Counted from the stretch's first letter, positions 1 through 9,110 are shown. The stretch is DNA of 64,000 bases from JAJFHI01 sp050633705 (GCA_050633705.1 JBOEGZ010000020.1:142362-206361); one strand, 5' to 3'. Made by a program: numbers and translations. Notes: generated from the sequence alone by a model not told the origin.

Positions 1-31
1 CTAAGTCTGTATTGGCAACATCGAAGCTCAT
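1..31 (-). CDS. possible 5' end of a gene running off the left edge
   Basis: On the minus strand an ATG at 31 opens a frame that stays open to the window edge and reads MSFDVANTDL. An AGGG stretch lies about nine bases upstream, and no other gene occupies the 320 bases before it, so a promoter would have room. Ten codons are far too few to name a product. The call rests only on an open frame with a plausible ribosome binding site and could be chance. Confidence 0.22.
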   Translation of the reverse strand, partial: MSFDVANTDL

Positions 32-353
32 CACGAAGCCCTAGGTCTATCGTTTAGGCCCCGTCGTTGACTGTTCCACACCGGCTTTCCCGTCGCGCGG
101 CATGGCCATCACAATTACGATGCCCAACCAGCACCAAAGCGCGGCCTTCGATGAGAATAAGATGAGCTACGTCGATGACACGCCCAACGGATGGCTTGGC
201 GTCGGCACACAAATTGATGCGCGGAGCCAATCTCAGTCCGATCTCACCCACCTAAAACAACATAAAACCGTAAGCGCGAGCTTGCCCTAATCGTTATCCT
301 ACCACTGCAGCAGGGCCGCAGGAGCGCACATTGAAATTGCGCGTGCAACAACC
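32..353. other. gene-poor stretch at left edge
   Basis: About 320 bases lie between the possible partial gene at the edge and the stop codon of the oxidoreductase. Two overlapping open frames of about 60 codons run on opposite strands here. Neither has a recognisable motif, a good start context or a hydrophobic segment, so neither is called. No hairpin, repeat or RNA gene was seen. Confidence 0.4.
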
Positions 354-1358
354 TTAAACCTTCAGCACAAGCTTCCCGAAATTGCCGCTGGTAAAGAGCA
401 AGTTGAGAACGTCAGGGTAGGCGTCGATGCCACCAGGTTTAACGTCTTCTCGGATGTACAGCTTGCCAGCCTCATGCCATGCCCCTAATTCGCGGATGGC
501 TTCGGGCACACGATCCGCCCAATCAAATACAATCAAACCACGCATCGTCAGACGTTGCGTTAAAACGGTACGCAAATTTTTCGGTCCTTCTGGCGCCGTC
601 GTTGCAGCATATGCTGATATCAAACCGCAAACGGGAATTCTGCCAAACGTATTCATTTGCAGCAAAACCGTGTCGAGTATTTCACCACCGACGCTTTCGA
701 AATAGATGTCGATGCCGTCAGGTGCGGCAGCCTTAAGATCAGACGCTAAACTGCCAGCCTTATAGTCGACACACGCATCAAAACCTAACTCTTCCACCAC
801 GTACTTGCATTTTTCCGGACCGCCTGCGATGCCGACAGTGCGGCAACCTTTGAGCTTGGCAATCTGGCCAACGATTGACCCCACCGCGCCCGACGCCGCT
901 GAGACCACAACAGTTTCACCTGGTTGCGGCTTACCCACATCCAACAAACCAAAGTACGCCGTCCAACCTGGCATGCCAAGACCACCAATCCAACGTTCGA
1001 GCGGGGCTTGTGTTGTATTAACTTTGACGATGCCTTTGCCATCACTTAGGGCGTACTGCTGTACGCCGATGAGACCTTGCACCGCATCACCAACCTTAAA
1101 CTCTGAGTGATTGGACGCCTCGACGTGACCGGCCGCATAGGCGCGCATGACCGATCCTAACGCGACCGGCTCGACGTAGCTTTTGCCCTCGTTCATCCAT
1201 CCACGCATGGCCGGATCAAGAGATATGTATTCGATCTTGATGCGAAATTGACCAGGGCCGGGTTCGGGCACAGGCTCATCATCAAATTCGAAAATATCTC
1301 TTGTCACTAGGCCAGGCGCTGGCCGCTTGATCAACTTGCAGACGCGGTTGGTGGTCAT
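354..1358 (-). CDS. NADP-dependent MDR oxidoreductase (CurA / prostaglandin reductase-like)
   Basis: This is a zinc-independent medium-chain dehydrogenase/reductase of 334 residues, the usual length for the family. These cytoplasmic enzymes reduce activated C=C bonds of enones with NADPH. The N-terminal half is the GroES-like substrate domain, with the family motif LDPAMRGWM near residue 50. A Rossmann segment follows in the middle, with SAASGAVGSIVGQ and then a GIAGGPEKC stretch typical of NADPH binding. The zinc-binding cysteines of classical alcohol dehydrogenases are absent. The ATG at 1358 is preferred over an in-frame TTG at 1373 because GGAGAA lies seven bases before it. It is transcribed in the same direction as the thiolase upstream, but a gap of about 250 bases makes an operon uncertain. 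The exact substrate cannot be told. Confidence 0.88.
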   Translation of the reverse strand: MTTNRVCKLIKRPAPGLVTRDIFEFDDEPVPEPGPGQFRIKIEYISLDPAMRGWMNEGKSYVEPVALGSVMRAYAAGHVEASNHSEFKVGDAVQGLIGVQQYALSDGKGIVKVNTTQAPLERWIGGLGMPGWTAYFGLLDVGKPQPGETVVVSAASGAVGSIVGQIAKLKGCRTVGIAGGPEKCKYVVEELGFDACVDYKAGSLASDLKAAAPDGIDIYFESVGGEILDTVLLQMNTFGRIPVCGLISAYAATTAPEGPKNLRTVLTQRLTMRGLIVFDWADRVPEAIRELGAWHEAGKLYIREDVKPGGIDAYPDVLNLLFTSGNFGKLVLKV

Positions 1359-1605
1359 GGGTGACTTCTCCAATAAATTCTAACGCCAAGTAAAATGCGC
1401 GCGCAAACAACCGCCCGCCGTGCCAGAGCTCAACTGAGACCTGACATCATTGATGCATTGCTTCTTCATGAATTCTCGTCACACAAAATTTCGTTGAAGC
1501 GAAACTTTAACCGACAGACGACTGGTCGTGACAAGATCCAGAAAAGAGCACAATTGTTCGTCCTTGGGCTTACCACCCCAACGACCTTTTTAGCCATTAG
1601 CCTGG

Positions 1606-2808
1606 TCAGCAACTTTGGATCGCCATAGCAATGCCCTGACCGCCACCAATACACATCGTGATCAGACCTAAGTCTCCACCAGTTCGACGCAGTTCATGGA
1701 GTGCCTTAATCGTAATAATCGCTCCAGTTGCACCGATTGGATGCCCTAACGCAATTGCCCCACCGTTTGGATTGGTTTTTTCGGCCGGGAACTTTAGCTC
1801 ATTTGCTACCGCACAAGCTTGGGCTGCAAAGGCTTCATTCGATTCAATGACGTCAAAATCTTCAACCTTAAGCCCTGTACGATCCATGAGCTTACGGACG
1901 GCATAAATCGGCCCCATACCCATTTCCGATGGATCAAGGCCGGCATGAGCCCAACCCAAAATGCGCGCCAAAGGCTTTGCACCTTCTGCGTCAGCACATT
2001 CCTGAGAAGCAATAACAACGGCGGCTGCACCATCATTGATGCTCGACGCGTTACCAGCTGTCACAGATCCAGATTTCTGGAACACAGGGCGCAATTTTCC
2101 AAGTGAACCGGCATCAACATCAGAACGCGCACCTTCATCCTTAGAAAAGGTCTGCATGGTTCTTTTTACTTTAACTTCGACAGGAACGATTTGTTCGTCA
2201 AAATACCCATTGGATTGAGCCGACGTCGCGCGCCTGTGGCTTTCGGCTGCAAACGCATCTTGTTCTGCTCGGCTGACATTGTATCGTTCTGCAATGTTCT
2301 CTGCCGTGATGCCCATGTGTCCATTGCCAAACGGATCCGTCAATGCTCCGACCATCATGTCTGTGAAGGCAACATCGCCCATTTTTGCCCCCCATCGAGG
2401 CGTGCGTGAAGCATGCAACCCATTGCTCATGGATTCAGCACCACCGGCCAGTCCGGCCTCAGCTTCGCCAAGCGCAATCGCTTGGGCCGCATTAATAATT
2501 GCCTGTAAGCCAGAACCACATAACCGATTGACCGTGAGGGCTGGGACTTGCTGAGGAACGCCGGCCTCAATCATCGCAACGCGAGATAGATACATGTCCC
2601 GCGGCTCTGTATGGATGACATTGCCAAAAACCGTATGACCAATCCGATCAGCTGGAAACTTTGATCGGGAAATGGCTTCTTTCGCGCATAAGGATGCCAG
2701 TTCGCACGGACTGTGTCCTTTCAACGCGCCACCGAAGCTTCCAATTGGCGTGCGAGCGCATGACAAAATCACAATATTACGATCGTTTGTTGCGTTCACT
2801 TGTTCCAT
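1606..2808 (-). CDS. acetyl-CoA acetyltransferase (thiolase)
   Basis: A 400-residue thiolase, the standard length for the degradative and biosynthetic acetyl-CoA acetyltransferase family. It condenses two acetyl-CoA to acetoacetyl-CoA or cleaves beta-ketoacyl-CoA. The acyl-accepting cysteine is C97 in NRLCGSG. GGAESMSN follows, then the histidine motif NGGAIALGHPIGATG near residue 356 and the second catalytic cysteine in CIGGGQG near 386. All catalytic residues are intact. The gene is divergent from the SDR gene at 3239, and the 430 bases between them hold a perfect palindrome that could be an operator for either gene. No phaB or CoA-transferase neighbour is present, so a polyhydroxybutyrate, ketone-body or fatty-acid role cannot be chosen. 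Confidence 0.93.
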   Translation of the reverse strand: MEQVNATNDRNIVILSCARTPIGSFGGALKGHSPCELASLCAKEAISRSKFPADRIGHTVFGNVIHTEPRDMYLSRVAMIEAGVPQQVPALTVNRLCGSGLQAIINAAQAIALGEAEAGLAGGAESMSNGLHASRTPRWGAKMGDVAFTDMMVGALTDPFGNGHMGITAENIAERYNVSRAEQDAFAAESHRRATSAQSNGYFDEQIVPVEVKVKRTMQTFSKDEGARSDVDAGSLGKLRPVFQKSGSVTAGNASSINDGAAAVVIASQECADAEGAKPLARILGWAHAGLDPSEMGMGPIYAVRKLMDRTGLKVEDFDVIESNEAFAAQACAVANELKFPAEKTNPNGGAIALGHPIGATGAIITIKALHELRRTGGDLGLITMCIGGGQGIAMAIQSC

Positions 2809-2976
2809 CCTTGAATATCAGAACTTAAAGTTGTCTGCTCCGCCCAAAAAGGTGAGTTATATCGCGAAAAGGCTCATTTTTCTTTCCTCTCTCATTTCTC
2901 ACCTTTGACTAGCAGCCTGAATTGCTCCCAAGACATCTAATGCTTCATTATGAACCGCGATGCGGACCATAGTATA

Positions 2977-2994
2977 GGTGTTGCTTGCAACACC
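2977..2994. promoter_or_regulatory. perfect 18-bp palindrome, candidate repressor operator
   Basis: GGTGTTGC and its exact complement GCAACACC are separated by two bases, giving perfect 8-base arms. Short, tightly spaced palindromes of this shape between divergent genes are typical operators for dimeric TetR- or GntR-type repressors. It lies about 170 bases upstream of the thiolase start. No regulator gene is adjacent, so the binding protein, if any, is unknown. Confidence 0.4.
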
Positions 2995-3006
2995 CTTGCA
3001 TCGACA

Positions 3007-3060
3007 CTATGAAATGTCGAGCTAGGATGAAATATCGAGCCAGGATGAAATATCGAGCCA
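3007..3060. repeat. 18-bp tandem repeat, three copies
   Basis: Two identical units, GGATGAAATATCGAGCCA, occupy 3025-3042 and 3043-3060. They are preceded by a diverged unit at 3007-3024 that differs at four positions. The array lies just downstream of the palindrome in the thiolase/SDR intergenic region. It is probably non-coding. It may be a simple slippage product or iterated binding sites. Confidence 0.7.
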
Positions 3061-3238
3061 AAGTAATTTGTAACGACCACCGCCTACGACCTAATTTTGA
3101 CCTGTCATTTGTCGATTTCGAAATTGAGCGTCTGGCATGACTCGTGATGAAATTGGCTTCGTGGGCTAGCATCCAGCAGTCGGACTATATATATCCGGTT
3201 ACTCAGCCGATCTTCGCGAACATAAGAAAACAAACTAA

Positions 3239-4051
3239 ATGGCAAAAACAATTCTAATAACGGGTTCGACCGATGGCATCGGGCTTGAGACGGCGAAACT
3301 GCTAACAACATCTGGCCACACACTTTTAATTCATGGCCGCAATCAAAAGAAGCTGGATGCCGCAGTAGGTAAAGTTTCCGCGATCGCCGGAGCAGGCCAC
3401 ATTGAAAGCTACGTCGCTGACCTCTCAAAATTCGAGGACGTGATCATACTTGCCAACCAGATTCGCGAGCGTCATCAGCACCTCGATGTCTTAATCAACA
3501 ACGCTGGCGTGCTAAAGACGCCCAACCCGATCACCGCCAACGGGCTCGATGTCCGCTTTGTCGTCAACACGATTGCCCCTTACCTTCTGACGCAAGAATT
3601 GCGAACAATCATGGATTCCACCTCGCGCGTGGTCAATGTGTCATCAGCCGCCCAAACAACCGTCAATCTCAATGCCTTGGCAGGACGCCAGCATTGCCAG
3701 GATGATATGGACGCCTACGGCCAGAGCAAGCTCGCGATTACAATGTGGACAAGCGCTTTGGCCGACGCTTGGAAAGATGGACCAATGGTCGTTGCCGTAA
3801 ACCCTGGTTCACTGCTTGCCAGTAAGATGGTCCGAGACGGATTTGGAGTCGATGGCAACGACATTAGAATTGGTGCCGACATCCTGAGCCGGGCCGCACT
3901 CTCAGAAGAATTCGAAAACGCGACAGGTCAATATTTTGACAACGATGCAGGCCGGTTCGCTCAACCTCACCCAGATGCTTTAGACCAACACAAATGTGAT
4001 AAACTCGTCGCATCGATTGAAGAGATATTGACGAGCGCGAATGTTTCGTAA
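3239..4051 (+). CDS. short-chain dehydrogenase/reductase (SDR)
   Basis: A 270-residue SDR family oxidoreductase. The cofactor motif TGSTDGIGLETAKLL lies at the N-terminus, and HGRNQKKLD suggests NADP(H) preference because a basic residue follows the second strand. The NNAGV motif is near residue 90, VNVSSAAQT supplies the catalytic serine near 135, and YGQSK holds the catalytic tyrosine and lysine near 158-162. The family resembles retinol dehydrogenase/WWOX-like bacterial SDRs. It starts with an ATG after a poor ribosome binding site. It stands alone, divergent from the thiolase and convergent with selO. Its substrate cannot be told from sequence. Confidence 0.88.
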   Translation: MAKTILITGSTDGIGLETAKLLTTSGHTLLIHGRNQKKLDAAVGKVSAIAGAGHIESYVADLSKFEDVIILANQIRERHQHLDVLINNAGVLKTPNPITANGLDVRFVVNTIAPYLLTQELRTIMDSTSRVVNVSSAAQTTVNLNALAGRQHCQDDMDAYGQSKLAITMWTSALADAWKDGPMVVAVNPGSLLASKMVRDGFGVDGNDIRIGADILSRAALSEEFENATGQYFDNDAGRFAQPHPDALDQHKCDKLVASIEEILTSANVS

Positions 4052-4222
4052 TGCCAGCCGTGCGAAAACTCGCCGAGGTTGAAGCCACCGTGCACGACTG
4101 GGCCTGACCGAATGGCGATCACCTTTTGGGCTTCAAGTTGGGCGCGCTCTAATTTCGAGCCCGAACAACTGCGCGAATAAAAGATTGCCAACCTGAGTGA
4201 ATGGAATTCTCAGTGATTGCGT

Positions 4223-4255
4223 GAGAATTGGTGCAATATTTACGCACCAACTCTC
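4223..4255. terminator. stem-loop between convergent SDR and selO genes
   Basis: TTGGTGC (4228-4234) and GCACCAA (4244-4250) form a perfect seven-base stem around a nine-base loop. GAGA and TCTC extend it by four pairs after one mismatch. It overlaps the selO stop codon at 4254-4256 and lies about 170 bases past the SDR stop. No run of T follows on either strand, so if it ends transcription it is not a canonical intrinsic terminator. Confidence 0.35.
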
Positions 4256-5738
4256 AAGTGCCGCAAAAAGTCTGGTAGGGTTGGCCTGTTTTGGGACCCG
4301 GTCCTGCAAATGCTTCCAATCCTTGGCCGACCTCAAATGGCTTTGACACAACATCAACGAGCCTCACGAACGGCCCAAAATCTTGATCTTCAACTGCAGC
4401 TTTTAGCGCTTCCTCAACTTTATGATTTCGAGGAATATATATTGGGTTCACCGAATTCATTGCCTTTGTGCGTGCTCCTGCTTCAACACCTTCGCGCAAA
4501 ATACGCTGTTGCCAATCATCGATCCAGCGTTCCAACGCCGCTGGCTCATCGAACAACTTTAAGACCTGTTCTACATCCCCCAGCGCTGCCGATGCCAAAT
4601 TGCGAAACAGCATTGTGTAGTCGACATTTTGCCCTGCCATTATTGAGAAGAGTGCATTGACCAAATCAAGATCTCCGTCCTCCTCGGTTGAAAGTCCAAT
4701 TTTCTGGCGCATTCCTGATAGCCAATGCTCAAGGTAAGCCTGAGGAAATGCACTGACAGCCTGGCTAAGAACCTGTTTGCTATCTTCGACTTCAGTCTCA
4801 ACCAGTTCGATCAGGCATTCGGCAAATCGTGTGAGGTTCCATTGCGCCATCAATGGTTGATTTGCATAAGCGTAACGCCCGCCCTCATCGATCGAACTAA
4901 ATTTCGTTTCCGGCGCATAGCTATCCATAAACGCGCACGGACCGTAATCGATCGTCTCACCTGACACCGTCATGTTGTCGGTATTCATCACTCCGTGAAT
5001 AAAGCCAACACGCATCCAACCTGCAACTAATGCCGCTTGGGCATCAACAACAGCCTTGAATAGCGACAGGTAAGGCGTCTTGGTGTCAACAACTTGCGGG
5101 TAGTGACGCGCGATCACATAGTCGGCAAGTTGGCGCACTTTTTCGGTGTCGCGGCGGGCGGCAAAAAATTGAAACGTACCGACCCGGATATGGCTGGCAG
5201 CAATGCGTGTTAAAACAGCACCCGGCCGGGGTGTCTCTCGCATGACCGTTTCACCCGTCGCAACGACCGCCAACGCGCGCGTTGTTGCAATTTTGAGCGC
5301 ATGCATGGCTTCTGCGATAAGATATTCGCGCAACGCGGGTCCCATTGGGGTCTTTCCGTCGCCGCCGCGAGAAAATGGCGAAGGTCCTGACCCCTTCAGT
5401 TGGATATCGCGACGCTGTCCCTGAGGATCGACAATTTCACCCAGTAACAGTGCGCGGCCATCTCCGAGCTGTTCGGAAAAATGTCCAAACTGATGCCCGG
5501 CATAAACTTGCGCCAAGGGCGAAGCCCCATCTAGCAGTTCATTGCCCGCCAAGGCATTGGCGAGACTTTCTGTATCAAGGGTCGAGGGATCTAAGCCCAA
5601 CTCACGTGCAAGTGCTGCATTCAATATCACCAGTTTGGGCGCTGGAACGCGGGCTGCTTGCCAGGGGACATAAAAACCTCGCATCTGTGCTGCGAATGTA
5701 TTGTCAAAATTTAGTTGCGGCAGTGACGGTCGATCCAT
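4254..5738 (-). CDS. selO: protein adenylyltransferase SelO (YdiU family)
   Basis: A 494-residue SelO pseudokinase-fold protein. Members of this family transfer AMP from ATP to serine, threonine or tyrosine of target proteins and help with oxidative stress. Recognisable segments in order are the N-terminal FDNTFAAQM, the AGHQFGHFSEQLGDGRA segment near residue 80-95, LKGSGPSPFSRGGDGK with the nucleotide-binding lysine, and HGVMNTDNM followed by DYGPCAFMD, the catalytic loop and metal-binding motif. Length and order match the bacterial family. Some homologues end in a redox-active C-terminal cysteine; here the C-terminus reads TFCGT, with a cysteine three residues from the end. It appears to be a single-gene unit. 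Confidence 0.93.
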   Translation of the reverse strand: MDRPSLPQLNFDNTFAAQMRGFYVPWQAARVPAPKLVILNAALARELGLDPSTLDTESLANALAGNELLDGASPLAQVYAGHQFGHFSEQLGDGRALLLGEIVDPQGQRRDIQLKGSGPSPFSRGGDGKTPMGPALREYLIAEAMHALKIATTRALAVVATGETVMRETPRPGAVLTRIAASHIRVGTFQFFAARRDTEKVRQLADYVIARHYPQVVDTKTPYLSLFKAVVDAQAALVAGWMRVGFIHGVMNTDNMTVSGETIDYGPCAFMDSYAPETKFSSIDEGGRYAYANQPLMAQWNLTRFAECLIELVETEVEDSKQVLSQAVSAFPQAYLEHWLSGMRQKIGLSTEEDGDLDLVNALFSIMAGQNVDYTMLFRNLASAALGDVEQVLKLFDEPAALERWIDDWQQRILREGVEAGARTKAMNSVNPIYIPRNHKVEEALKAAVEDQDFGPFVRLVDVVSKPFEVGQGLEAFAGPGPKTGQPYQTFCGT

Positions 5739-5962
5739 TGCTCATCTTTACCTAAGTCATCACGTTGGAAGTTTAAGGCACCCAACACCAAAAACCGCGA
5801 AAAAGCCATGGCTTGTAGCGTAAAATTCGAGGCACGGCCCAAGTTGCAGGCGCCAAGTCAAAACGACGATAGCAAACGTCGATTGACTGGAGTAATGCGT
5901 TATAAGCAAACAGGTTGTGCCGCACGAGGCCTGTGTCCTTCGAAACAAAATGAGATCGTCGA

Positions 5963-7426
5963 ATGACTGCAATAGACTGGATCGTATTGGCCGGATACGG
6001 CGGAGTTGTTCTTGTACTTGGCCTAATTTCCAGTCGAAACGCAAAAGACGAAACCGACTACTTTCTTGCCGGACGCAAAGAAGGCTGGATGCCGGTTGCG
6101 GCATCGACTTGGGCGACCAAACTTTCGGCTTTGACTTTTATCGGCGTCCCAGGCGCTGCAATATCAGGTAATTTCGCCTATCTGCAGTTGTGGTTTGGAT
6201 CGTTTTTGGCAGCTTACCTGGTCGCGTTCTTTTTCATTCCCGAATTTTATCGCCTGCGTGTTTCAACGATCTATGAGTACCTTGGAAGAAGGATTGGCCC
6301 CGAAACACGCCTGGGTGGCACTATGGTATTTATCGTCAGTCGCTGTTTGGCCAGCGCTGTTCGACTGGCTGGTTGTGCCATTGCCGTTAGTGTGTTTTTT
6401 GACTTGTCGCTCAATGCAGCGATCGCACTTATTGCAGGACTGGCCGTTGCCTACGTGCTTTCTGGTGGGCTTCGAGCTGTTATTTGGACGGACTGCCTGC
6501 AACTGGCTCTTTTCCTTGGCGGAGCTATCGCAACAATTGTGTTTATCGGCCTAAAACTTCCAGATGGTTTTGCGCAAATAATAAGTACTGGCGCTGCCAA
6601 CGATAAATTTCGCATATTCGATTTCAGCTTGAGCTTTGGTGATGCCACGACCTTCTGGATGGGAAATTTGTTTGCCGTCGTCTTAGGCGTCGCCACAGGT
6701 GGTGCTGATCAAGACATCGCACAACGCGCGCTGGCTTGCCCAACGGCACGCAAAGCCAAGATCGCATTGCTGACGGCAGGCGTTGGTGATCTAATCAGCA
6801 CCTTTTTGTTTCTGAGTGCCGGCATCGCCATATTTTCCTATTATCAGGCCTTCCCGCACGACACTGTCACCGCCCTTATCGCACAAAACCGACATGATTA
6901 TCTTTTTCCCCACTTCATCAGCCATGACTTACCCGAAGGCCTGAGAGGTGCGCTTATCGCCGCTTTGTTTGCTGCTGCAATGTCTTCGCTTGATTCAGCA
7001 TTGTCGGGATTAGCCTCATCAGCCTATTTTGATCTTGGGTTTATGCATAGATCTGGCAAGAAGACAGACCTTGCCGGACCACGATTGCTGGTCATCGTGT
7101 TCGCTATCATACTGGCACTGATCGCCAGCAGTTTTGGCGCCCAACCCTCGATCCTTTGGTTCGGACTAAAGATTATGGGCTACACCTACGGTGGCCTACT
7201 TGGCTTGTTTTTGTTGGCGCTCTTTTTCGAAAAAACCGCTGATGACAGATCCTGTCTTATCGCTGTATTAAGCAGCACCCCAGTTGTTGTTATTGCCACC
7301 AATGGTTGGCTCGCCGTACCAGCAGTTGCCTGGCCTTGGGCCGTGATCATTGGCGTGACATGGACGTGCGTTAGCGCTATTTTATTGAGCTTGGCACGCC
7401 GACGAACCGAGTTAAACGCGCCGTGA
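5963..7426 (+). CDS. sodium:solute symporter (SSS family)
   Basis: A 487-residue integral membrane protein of the SSS/SLC5 family, with about 13 hydrophobic segments. These carriers use the sodium gradient to import sugars, amino acids, organic acids or similar solutes. Family marks include the early YFLAGRKEGW motif at the end of the first membrane segment, GGADQDIAQRALA near residue 240 in the family signature region, and AAMSSLDSALSG near 340, which carries the serine pattern of the sodium site. The ATG at 5963 is the only good start. No metabolic gene is adjacent that would reveal the substrate. Confidence 0.9.
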   Translation: MTAIDWIVLAGYGGVVLVLGLISSRNAKDETDYFLAGRKEGWMPVAASTWATKLSALTFIGVPGAAISGNFAYLQLWFGSFLAAYLVAFFFIPEFYRLRVSTIYEYLGRRIGPETRLGGTMVFIVSRCLASAVRLAGCAIAVSVFFDLSLNAAIALIAGLAVAYVLSGGLRAVIWTDCLQLALFLGGAIATIVFIGLKLPDGFAQIISTGAANDKFRIFDFSLSFGDATTFWMGNLFAVVLGVATGGADQDIAQRALACPTARKAKIALLTAGVGDLISTFLFLSAGIAIFSYYQAFPHDTVTALIAQNRHDYLFPHFISHDLPEGLRGALIAALFAAAMSSLDSALSGLASSAYFDLGFMHRSGKKTDLAGPRLLVIVFAIILALIASSFGAQPSILWFGLKIMGYTYGGLLGLFLLALFFEKTADDRSCLIAVLSSTPVVVIATNGWLAVPAVAWPWAVIIGVTWTCVSAILLSLARRRTELNAP

Positions 7427-7500
7427 TCCCCAACCCCAACTTTGAGAGATGATGACCGCTGTGATCCCAACACGAATTGCACTTATGATCAGGCGCACTT

Positions 7501-8406
7501 TTGGCGACATCAAACTTGAGGCGACCCTTGCGCTTTAGAACTCAACTTTCCCTCATGGTCTTCATCACACTCATGCCGCTGCTGGCGGCAGCCGATGAAC
7601 CCAAACCAGTCCTTGTTGACGATCCTCAGATCAGGATATCTCGGAACCACGCTATGCTCTCGCTTACTCCCCAACAAGCTGACACAGTCGGGCGACAAGT
7701 CTGGCAAAATGAAACTGGCGGCAACCGTGACGCGATCACGGCATGGAATGGGGCAGAAAATTTTGCTTCACTCGGCATTGGACATTTTATCTGGTTTCCC
7801 ACGGGTCTCAATTCTCCCTTCAAAGAGAGTTTTCCAACTCTTTTGAAATATTTGCAAAAGCGAGGAGCAAACCTGCCCAGATGGCTTGACGCAAGTCCTA
7901 TTCCACCATGCCCTTGGAACGATCGCGCCGAATTCAAACGTCACTTTCACCAACCGCGCATGACTGAATTGCGAGAATTTTTATTGGCAACCGTTGGCCT
8001 GCAGGCAGAGTTCCTGGTTCTGCGAATGCAAGCCGCCCTACCCGACATTATCGCCTCGACAACAGATGACGACGAAAAACAACATCTGCACCAACAATTC
8101 AATCGCGTTGCCAACGCATCACCCGATCTCTACCCGTTGATCGACTATATAAATTTCAAAGGCGAAGGGACGAGCCAAAAGGAACAATACCCAAATCACC
8201 AAACCGGCCAACCGGAAGGATGGGGTCTAAAACACGTGCTGCTGGAAATGCGTGGCACAAGTGGCGACATGTCGACCGTTTTAGCAGAGTTCTCCAACGC
8301 CGCTGGACAGGTCCTAAAGCGCCGGGTGAAAAACAACCCACCGAACAAGCGCTGGTTAAAAGGCTGGCTCGTGAGAACCAAAACCTACCGATATCCATTG
8401 AAGTGA
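7501..8406 (+). CDS. exported protein of unknown function with lysozyme-like motif
   Basis: A 301-residue protein with an N-terminal signal peptide (hydrophobic to about residue 30, then AAADEP), so it is probably periplasmic. The start is a TTG at 7501; an ATG at 7555 would remove half of the leader. I do not recognise the family by name. The segment after residue 68 reads WQNETGGN followed by ITAWN and then LGIGHFIWF at 91-99. That spacing, a glutamate (E71) followed by a GIGH motif 24 residues later, recalls the E...GxGH core of phage-type lysozymes (T4 E11/H31). A peptidoglycan-cleaving role is therefore an inference, not an identification. The rest is soluble and rich in Trp, Pro and charged residues. 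It follows the symporter after 74 bases. Confidence 0.7.
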   Translation: MATSNLRRPLRFRTQLSLMVFITLMPLLAAADEPKPVLVDDPQIRISRNHAMLSLTPQQADTVGRQVWQNETGGNRDAITAWNGAENFASLGIGHFIWFPTGLNSPFKESFPTLLKYLQKRGANLPRWLDASPIPPCPWNDRAEFKRHFHQPRMTELREFLLATVGLQAEFLVLRMQAALPDIIASTTDDDEKQHLHQQFNRVANASPDLYPLIDYINFKGEGTSQKEQYPNHQTGQPEGWGLKHVLLEMRGTSGDMSTVLAEFSNAAGQVLKRRVKNNPPNKRWLKGWLVRTKTYRYPLK

Positions 8407-8432
8407 CATCTCCACCGCAATGGATATCACTC

Positions 8433-9110
8433 CTAAGCCGACGGAAACGAAACGCCACGTCGGTCGCTTGTCCAGGGTTCATACTTATGCATCACCGAAC
8501 AGAACAAATCGGAACTTAAAAACTCCGACAGCCAAGCGTGTAACTTCGCAAGCGGTTGAGCATCGAACCACTCCTTATCAACATGGGCAAACTGGCGAAC
8601 AAACGGGGCTGTTGCAATATCGGCAAGTGAGAGACGACTGCCGAATAGATAACGATGATGTTTCAGACGATCTTCTAAGTTTCGCAGAATGATTACTGCT
8701 GCCTCTCGGTGTCCCGCTGCATCCATGCCATCGCCGCTGCCGTCCGACTGTTGCCGATTTGAATATTTATAACAATCGAGGTGTCGTTTAAATGGGCCAT
8801 CCATATCGGCGATAAATTTCAACATTTCATCGCAATTTCCAACGTCAGGGTCGAGCAGGTTTTGTGGATCGTTCTGTCCAAGCCCCCACAACATAATGTC
8901 AAGGCTCTCGTCGATGACGTCGTTATCACGGTCGATTAAAACTGGAACCGTTCCCTTCGGGGAAGCCGCAAGCATCTCAGCTGGCTTATTGCGCAACACA
9001 ACTTCGCGCAGCTCACAAACCTGACCACTGGCAACAAGCGATATCCGCGCGCGCATTGCATAAGGACAGCGCCTGAATGAATACAAAATTGGAATTATGA
9101 TATTTGCCAT
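8433..9110 (-). CDS. glutathione S-transferase family protein
   Basis: A 225-residue GST-fold protein. The N-terminal thioredoxin-like domain has CPYAMRAR at residues 15-22, the cysteine-type active site seen in omega-class GSTs and glutaredoxin 2. KGTVPVLID near residue 54 supplies the conserved cis-proline, and DESLDIM is the usual glutathione-contacting turn. The all-helical C-terminal domain contains LADIATAPFVRQFA, the N-capping-box region. The ATG at 9110 is the natural start. It likely acts in the cytoplasm as a glutathione-dependent thiol transferase or dehalogenase-type enzyme. It is convergent with the exported protein and stands alone. Confidence 0.88.
   Translation of the reverse strand: MANIIIPILYSFRRCPYAMRARISLVASGQVCELREVVLRNKPAEMLAASPKGTVPVLIDRDNDVIDESLDIMLWGLGQNDPQNLLDPDVGNCDEMLKFIADMDGPFKRHLDCYKYSNRQQSDGSGDGMDAAGHREAAVIILRNLEDRLKHHRYLFGSRLSLADIATAPFVRQFAHVDKEWFDAQPLAKLHAWLSEFLSSDLFCSVMHKYEPWTSDRRGVSFPSA

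Larger units (their letters stand above)
2809..3238. other. divergent intergenic region with palindrome and tandem repeat
   Basis: About 430 bases separate the thiolase start (minus strand) from the SDR start (plus strand). Two structured elements are visible and are listed separately: a perfect palindrome at 2977-2994 and an 18-base tandem repeat at 3007-3060. The region near the SDR start (about 3180-3238) is AT-rich and could hold its promoter. No gene was recognised here. Confidence 0.5.

Noticed and set aside
102..290. 62-codon plus-strand open frame at the left edge
   Set aside because: Low-complexity polar sequence, overlapped by another open frame on the opposite strand, with no recognisable domain or ribosome binding site.
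1805..1812. GCTACCGC, the complement of the ops-like core GCGGTAGC
   Set aside because: It lies inside the thiolase coding sequence, far from any polysaccharide leader, and one or two such matches are expected by chance in the window.
2948..3172. Minus-strand open frame with repeated LARYFI hexapeptides
   Set aside because: The peptide repeat is simply the translation of the 18-base tandem repeat; the frame lacks a start context and family features.
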